Source: Periplaneta americana
Lineage: Eukaryota; Arthropoda; Insecta; Blattodea; Blattidae
Reading direction: 5' to 3'
DNA: 64,000 nucleotides
Assembly (NCBI RefSeq): GCF_040183065.1
Contig: NC_091119.1
Location: 104,336,263 to 104,400,262 of the forward strand
Positions 58,730 to 64,000 of the stretch are shown here, in pieces (within the stretch, counting starts at the first letter, position 1; each line of letters opens with the position of its first letter). The notes under the pieces were generated by a model that did not search any database, was not told where the DNA came from, and was given only the letters and a program-made list of their open reading frames with translations. Made by a program: the position numbers and the translations under genes.

Positions 58730-60529
58730 TTCACTTTCCACTATTGTTTTATAAATAATTGTTTTAGTTTTTTTTTGTAACTTTATAATTCCAGAGAACC
58801 GAATTTAGCTGTCTACTAGTTCTCCTTTGGGCAATTTTATTACCCTATAATCTCTATTTTGTCTTGTATATGAAAGAGTTACTCCTAAATAGCATATTTA
58901 AATAATTTACAGTTCTTAATTGTACTTGTTCCAAGATCCAGCTATTGCATATTTTCTTTCCCTACTTTTAGATATCCTGATTTGCCAATGCTTATAGATA
59001 GGCCCCACTTATGATATTTCTCTTGCAGATGTCTCACCATATAACTTAACCCTTTCTCATCTCCAACCACTACTATGGACAGAAGGTTATTTTTTCACTT
59101 TAGGGAGTAAATAATCCTTAAATTAAGGGGCCAGTAGAGATGACTCGTTAGCAATGGTGAAGACAATGCCCTTAGGGGATGGAAACCCGAATAAATATCC
59201 CTGATCATCCAGGTTGGCGGTTGAAGCGACGGACCTGCACTTCGTAATTCGGGAATTTTTCAAAATTCCTGTAACTGCCTCTCATTGGGAAGGATAGTAA
59301 TGGGCCTATATTGTGTGGCATATTTAATTAAACGTACACTTTGTAAAATGTCATTTTTTAAAATAAATATAAACATCAAACTTCTATCATTCCGCTCTTT
59401 TTCTGTCATTCATGCGTAGTTAGATTAATTAATTAACACTTCTGTGGTACAGAACGTTCGGCTTGGCTCCCGGTTTAGAACGCGCGCACTAGACATACTT
59501 GCATGGCTGTAATTATCGATCCGTAACCTCCCGCGTATTTTACTACTACAGTATAACTTTAATTAATGACAGCATTCATACAACTATCTTTTTATTCCAT
59601 AGTAAATACTAACAGGTGTTATGGGAGTTGTTCAATGTGTTGTCCATCTCCATTCACACATTTTCGTCACCTTTTGAGTTAGTTAGTGAGGGTTTAAGAA
59701 GGGCACGTCAGCAACTATGGCTATTTGCGTCCTTAACTAAAATTGTTCATAAAACATAAAACACAGACAATACAATAACCATAATGATAAAAAGGAGCTA
59801 AAAACGTTGTCACAGTAAAACGAAGTACACCACCTTTTGATGAAATTGCCATTGACACCCAAAGTTTGTACGTATTTCTGTAATGATTCCAGTTTTCCTC
59901 CTTATATTGTCTCTAAATTCGTCTATAATGTGGAGTCATTCCTATAAACTCTATTTTTTGGGGTGTTTTGGAGTGTGAATACAAATTTCATGAAAAGATG
60001 TCAGGAACGTGTGAATGTAAACGGATACCACTTCTAACAACTTCTATAACTTAAGCTGGTATTCATTATGGAATACAGATATTATCACTTTATGCATGTT
60101 ATTATTAGTGGAAGTTTATGAGCAAAAATACACGGAAGGTTAAGGATAGATAATGACCAGTTGTCCGGCCATGCAACTATGTTTTATCCGCGTGTTCTCG
60201 GTCGGGACCCAAGCTGAACTTTATGTAAGTCCTATTTGGAAATAAGTAACTTCATTTTTTACGGATTTGGATGAAATATTGTACAATGTAAGTAAATAGT
60301 ATGCGCTATAATCTTTATTTAATTAATTATTTATTGAGTACTCTATTCGTGAAATATTATTAATGAATAACTTGTAAGGTTTTCTTATTCTTTGCAAAAA
60401 TTAACTCGCGCTCGACAAAATGAAAACCTCTTGTGATACTAGATTTAATAACAACTTTTATAGATATTTAACTCACTAATATATTTCTGCATGTATATCA
60501 CCAAAGATCATGAAGTTATGACACACTAG

Positions 60530-60530
<1 letters not shown>
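58730..60530. other. Intronic DNA, nothing recognised
   Basis: 1.8 kb of AT-rich sequence. A GC-richer patch at 59120-59290 is unassigned. Confidence 0.4.
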
Positions 60531-60533
<3 letters not shown>

Positions 60534-60571
<38 letters not shown>

Positions 60572-60586
60572 GTAATAATAATAATG
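60534..60586. repeat. (AAT)n microsatellite at a splice donor
   Basis: About 17 AAT units with one AGT variant, separated from the GTAAGT donor (60593-60588) by one base. Confidence 0.9.
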
Positions 60587-60593
60587 AACTTAC

Positions 60594-60737
60594 GACAAGA
60601 GCTACGACGAGGCATGCCAATGCCAGGCCTACAACCTGAAGATCAAGGAAATACAGGTCGATTTCAGTGCCAATCAGTCCAAAGAGAATAGGCTGGAAAA
60701 TACTCCACAACACTGCGAAGTTTTCAGCTACGGAGCT
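60594..60737 (-). CDS. SLC9B/NHA-type antiporter, antepenultimate exon
   Basis: The 144-bp exon starts after TTTTACAG (AG at 60739-60738) and ends at a consensus GTAAGT donor (60593-60588), phase 0 both ends, 48 codons. SSVAENFAVLWSIFQPILFG and LIGTEIDLYFLDL followed by VVGLALACLVVALV match the conserved F-x-P-x-LFG-x-G segment and the next membrane helix of SLC9B/NHA proteins. The catalytic Asp pair of the family lies in earlier exons not seen here. An (ATT)n microsatellite begins only a few bases inside the intron after the donor. Confidence 0.88.
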
Positions 60738-60805
60738 CTGTAAAATGGACGATAATCGTGAAGGTGCGTATATAATATTGCTGGAGCAAAAAATATTGAA
60801 CGAAG

Positions 60806-60879
<74 letters not shown>

Positions 60880-60880
60880 G
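60806..60880. repeat. (GAAA)n microsatellite
   Basis: About 18 GAAA units, about 70 bp upstream (in gene orientation) of the antiporter exon's acceptor. Confidence 0.9.
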
Positions 60881-61167
60881 AAACTCAGCAGAAGCCCACT
60901 AGTCTGAACAAATACTGGGACCGAGGCCTGTTCAGATTAATGAAATTTCGGAGTAAGCTGGGAACAGGAATGCACGCAGGGAAACCATGCAATATACCCT
61001 ATTCACCCTTTACTGTTCACCTCTTCGTCAAGATTATCTGCTCATAAGGAAAAGCTCACAAATTATCAGAATTAGACCTGCGAAATATATGCCATTATAC
61101 TACCAGTGCGCTTCGTGCGCCTCTAAGTTTGAGTACGTCTCAGAGTTGGGGTGAGTTAACGCAGTGT

Positions 61168-61401
61168 GTTAAAATAAATGTTATGTTTTATTTAACGACG
61201 CTTGCAACTGCAGAGGTTATATCAGCGTCGCCGGATGTGCCGGAATTTTGTCCCGCAGGAGTTCTTTTACATGCCAGTAAATCTACTGACATGAGCCTGT
61301 CGCATTTAAGCACACTTAAATGCCATCGACCTGGCCCGGGATCGAACCCGCAACCTTGGACATAGAAGGCCAGCGCTATACCAACTTCCAACCAGGTCGA
61401 C
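61168..61401 (-). mobile_element. tRNA-derived SINE with 12-bp target duplication
   Basis: Sister of 39933-40158: GTTGCGGGTTCGATCCCGGG (perfect B box), the same body, and the TTATTTAACGACGC end. Flanks TTAACGCAGTGT at 61156-61167 and 61402-61413 are identical. Confidence 0.93.
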
Positions 61402-61720
61402 TTAACGCAGTGTCTTTCGTTCGTTTGAACCCATGCTTATCATCACGGTAAGGTTAGTCTTCAGCATTTGGGTGGTTGAAAGGCACTCCTTTGACTTCGA
61501 AACACAACTATCTGCTAAAGAAAAATTTAAAGACATAATTTTCTGTGTTAAAGAAAAATTGCAATATTTTAAAGACATTTTATCTTCTGTCTGTAGAAAA
61601 TACACCTAATATAACATTGACAAATATCAGCCTTATTATTTCACTATGTTAAAATGATGGTATATTACGTTTTTGTTTTACATCATTTTTCATTTCAAAT
61701 TTTCAAAGGGGAATGATTAC

Positions 61721-61769
61721 CTGTTGCTAGAAAACACAGCCTTACATCTAGGAAAATTTCGTTCCATTT
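61721..61769 (-). other. Candidate 49-nt micro-exon, copy 1
   Basis: On the minus strand, TTGTTTCTGCAG precedes an open 49-nt segment (KWNEIFLDVRLCFLAT plus one base) ending CAACAG|GTAATC. The second copy lies at 62155-62203. No homology to the antiporter is established. Confidence 0.3.
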
Positions 61770-62154
61770 CTGCAGAAACAATGAGGACATATTTGAAATA
61801 TTTTATATAAGCATTACCTATCTCAAAATCTGTATCATTATTAATAAATTTCCTAATTTGAATTGAAGTCACAAATTTGACATAGTTTATCCATTATTTT
61901 TTTCATCTTGTTTGCTACATTTTTTCCAATTTGGTGTTCCAACTATTCAGTTTCGTCACAATATCATTGACTACATGTTATTTTCGGTCTGTAGAAAATA
62001 CACGTAATATAACATTGATAAATATCAGCCTTATTATTTCACTATGTTAATATGATAGTGTATTACGTTTTTCTTTACGTAATATTATCATTTCTTATAT
62101 TGTTGCAGTGAATAAAAAAAACACATTTTCAAATTTTCAAAGGAGAATGATTGC

Positions 62155-62203
62155 CTGTTGCCAGAAAACACAACCTCATATCTAGAGAAATTTCGTTCCA
62201 CTT
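62155..62203 (-). other. Candidate 49-nt micro-exon, copy 2 (GC donor)
   Basis: Same layout as copy 1: TTGTTTCTGCAG, then KWNEISLDMRLCFLAT plus one base, ending CAACAG|GCAATC, so the donor is GC rather than GT. Confidence 0.3.
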
Positions 62204-62604
62204 CTGCAGAAACAATGAGGGCATATTTGAAACATCTTACATAAGCATTATTTATCTCAAAATCTGTATCATTATTACAAATTTCCTCATTTGAAATTAA
62301 GCCACAAATTTCGTTCTCGGCATCTTGCTATTATTCTTCTTTACAGGACGTTGAATGTTGCCTGTTACGAATAGCAGTATTCGGTCGTAATGTAACCGAT
62401 CAACTAAAGTTCACTGCTGAACGAAACACACTGAAATCCCCCACCCCAACGCAATTACGTACCGGTACCTAAAGTCAGAGGCGCATGAAGCGCAATGTAA
62501 CGGCATAAAATTCTTAGCCCTACTCATAATAGTACAGAAAACAAGGACTAATTCATTCACTAGTGATAAAGTAAGTAGCAGTGTACGAGTATATTGTACA
62601 TTTT

Positions 62605-63170
62605 GAGTTTCTATATTTGCAAGAATGCCGCTTGATTGCAGAAGAAGTTGCAAACCCTAGGCCTACTGCCTTTATTGACGACGGTCGCAGTTTTTGCTAT
62701 GATGTTGCTACCGCAGGTGCACCGTATTCAACGATTAGAAATGTAGTGAAATGGTTTAGAAAAAAGAAATGTTACTCTAGAAAGCCTAGATCTTGCCGGA
62801 AACGAAAACTATAGCCTATGATGACTGATTGAAGAAATCGTCATACAACGTCGGTGGAAACCCGAAATCGACTCCAGAACGTGATGGGTGTCAACATAAG
62901 CGTTAGGACAGTTCGAAGGCATCTAGGTGAAGTAAATGTAAATCATACTGCCTTGCAAGAGGTCCAATATTGAACCCAGAACATCGAGTAGCCCGTCTTC
63001 GATTTGGCGTGAACATGAGGAATGGATTGGAGAAGTGGAGTCATGTTCTCCAAGAGATCACCAGACGGCGGGAGAAGAGTCTGGACGCCAGAGTCTGGAA
63101 TATCCAGAGTATCGCAATCCTTTGCGCCGGAAATGCCGACAAATCAGCCATTGTTATTCCAGCGCACGCT
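62605..63170 (+). pseudogene. Tc1-like transposase relic
   Basis: Broken frames read an N-terminal ECRLIAEEV-like helix-turn-helix region, VGGNPKSTPERDG, then GPILNPEHRVARLRFGVNM, KWSHVMFS-type sequence, and DGGRRVWTPES, as in Tc1 transposases up to the first catalytic Asp region. The catalytic F-S-D-E motif is degraded (MFSKRS), and several stops and frameshifts are present. The rest of the core is missing. Confidence 0.65.
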
Positions 63171-63299
63171 ATTTGCCGTATACAGTTGTATAGGGAATGA
63201 ATGTAACTTATGTAGGCTAAATCAGAGTCAAATATTTTTAATTTTAAGGGCCACGGACCCTGGCCTAAATTGAGTTTTACTTTAAATGTTCCTATCCCA

Positions 63300-63700
63300 A
63301 GTTGTTGAAATGGAATAACAATGGCGGCCGATTGCGCTACTCTGGTCTGCTGGAGGAGAGCTGGAGAGCGTTATGCAGCATGTGATTTCTCCCATAGGAA
63401 TTCTACTACTATTACTTTTATCTAGTTTTTAGAGTGAGCGGATTTTTTTCCTCTCAATGTATTTCCACCATATGTAAGTTGGTTTCATTGATTTTCAGTG
63501 GGAAATAAAAGATTCTCTTATTAGTCACTTTTCAAGCAGGAGAAGTTCGACTCGTCTAGTGTAAAAGTAATGTACGGTACTTCGGACATCGAAACTATTT
63601 TAATGATATACAATTAATATTTCTGAAGTAATTGTTTATAGAGATATAATATGATATATTTAATTTCACTTATAATTTTATGTTACGTATAAAATAAAAG
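63300..63700. other. Unassigned DNA
   Basis: No feature recognised between the Tc1 relic and the right-edge candidate exon. Confidence 0.4.
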
Positions 63701-63924
63701 AAAACATACAAAATAGAAAATGGTTACAGTTTATTTCGAGTAAATCACTTTTTAAAAATATTTATGACATTAAAGAAACGTATCAATTTCTTTCATGTGC
63801 ACCATTCCAAGATGAACTGGGTCTTAGATACATAGCAAGAACAAGATCGTTTCAATAATAATTTGAGAAAAAATTACGTTACAGGGAGGGATAGACAGAC
63901 AGACGGCATCCCAAGAAGCAACTT

Positions 63925-64000
63925 ATTCAGTGTATTTATCCCGTAGTCCAGACAACACGGCTGTTTCTCTGGGTAGTCTGGTTCTCCTGTCCGTCACCAC
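63925..64000 (-). other. Possible 3'-terminal coding exon at the right edge
   Basis: On the minus strand from 64000 an open frame reads VVTDRRTRLPRETAVLSGLR then DKYTE and a stop at 63925-63923. About 190 bases further on, AATAAA (63735-63730, minus) could be a poly(A) signal. It runs off the window, has no recognised homology, and a second frame is also open for 20 codons, so this is a guess. Confidence 0.25.

Larger units (their letters stand above)
61591..62312. repeat. Old tandem duplication, 398-bp period
   Basis: CTGTAGAAAATACAC starts at 61591 and 61989. Similarity continues through ATCAGCCTTATTATTTCACT, AGAAAACACA, TTCTGCAGAAACAATGAGG and CTCAAAATCTGTATCATTAT, with scattered substitutions and small indels. 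Confidence 0.9.

Noticed and set aside
62411-62653. Minus-strand frame of 80 codons as an upstream antiporter exon
   Set aside because: No similarity to SLC9B segments expected upstream (Gly-rich helix and Asp pair) and no fitting splice sites.

Overview
The window is nuclear DNA from an insect, most likely a large, AT-rich, repeat-laden polyneopteran genome (cockroach or termite type). That placement is an inference: very long introns, many tRNA-derived SINEs, CR1/Jockey-, R1-, RTE-like and restriction-endonuclease-type retroelements, and hAT, Tc1/mariner, P-like and other DNA transposons all occur within 64 kb. There are no bacterial-style operons. Most open frames are transposon proteins or chance frames.

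Only one host gene is recognised. Three minus-strand exons (60594-60737, 55135-55236, 46216-46452) join in phase 0 with GT-AG junctions. They encode the last 160 residues of a CPA2-type sodium/proton antiporter of the SLC9B/NHA family. Its two visible introns (5.4 and 8.7 kb) are packed with transposons, SINEs and microsatellites. The upstream exons lie beyond the right edge or were not recognised.

Layout: 1-2.8 kb, 5' part of an R1-clade retrotransposon (minus) abutting a 520-bp compound GATA/GATG microsatellite. 3.6-5.8 kb, a complete hAT transposon with a perfect 8-bp target duplication and a full-length transposase. 6.4-16.2 kb, mostly unexplained AT-rich DNA with two inverted-repeat elements. 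16.2-17.1 kb, a 110-bp tandem duplication, a foldback and a tRNA-like element. 17.5-21.7 kb, a nearly intact CR1/Jockey-type LINE with one frameshift. 21.7-24.4 kb, LINE debris, a split minisatellite and tRNA-derived modules. 26.2-27.2 kb, a Tc1-like transposase with DD35E spacing. 32-33.4 kb, a SINE and the C-terminus of a restriction-endonuclease-type LINE. 34.8 kb, a TA-flanked MITE. 36.3-38.1 kb, a P-element-like relic with a THAP start, an 8-bp near-duplication and a retrotransposon fragment inside it. 38.4-42.3 kb, MITEs, SINEs and a mariner relic. 42.9-45.9 kb, a degenerate DNA transposon containing an eight-unit minisatellite interleaved with (TTA)n arrays. 46.2-60.7 kb, the antiporter gene with nested transposons in its introns. 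60.7-64 kb, a 398-bp tandem duplication carrying a candidate duplicated micro-exon, a Tc1 relic, and a possible 3' end of another gene.

The elements do not act as a shared pathway. The window reads as a record of repeated nested insertion around one gene. The observations most worth following are the intact hAT element, the P-like/retroelement chimera, the microsatellite-abutting R1-clade element, the microsatellite-interleaved minisatellite, the duplicated micro-exon candidate, and a hammerhead-ribozyme-like core at 53.7 kb.
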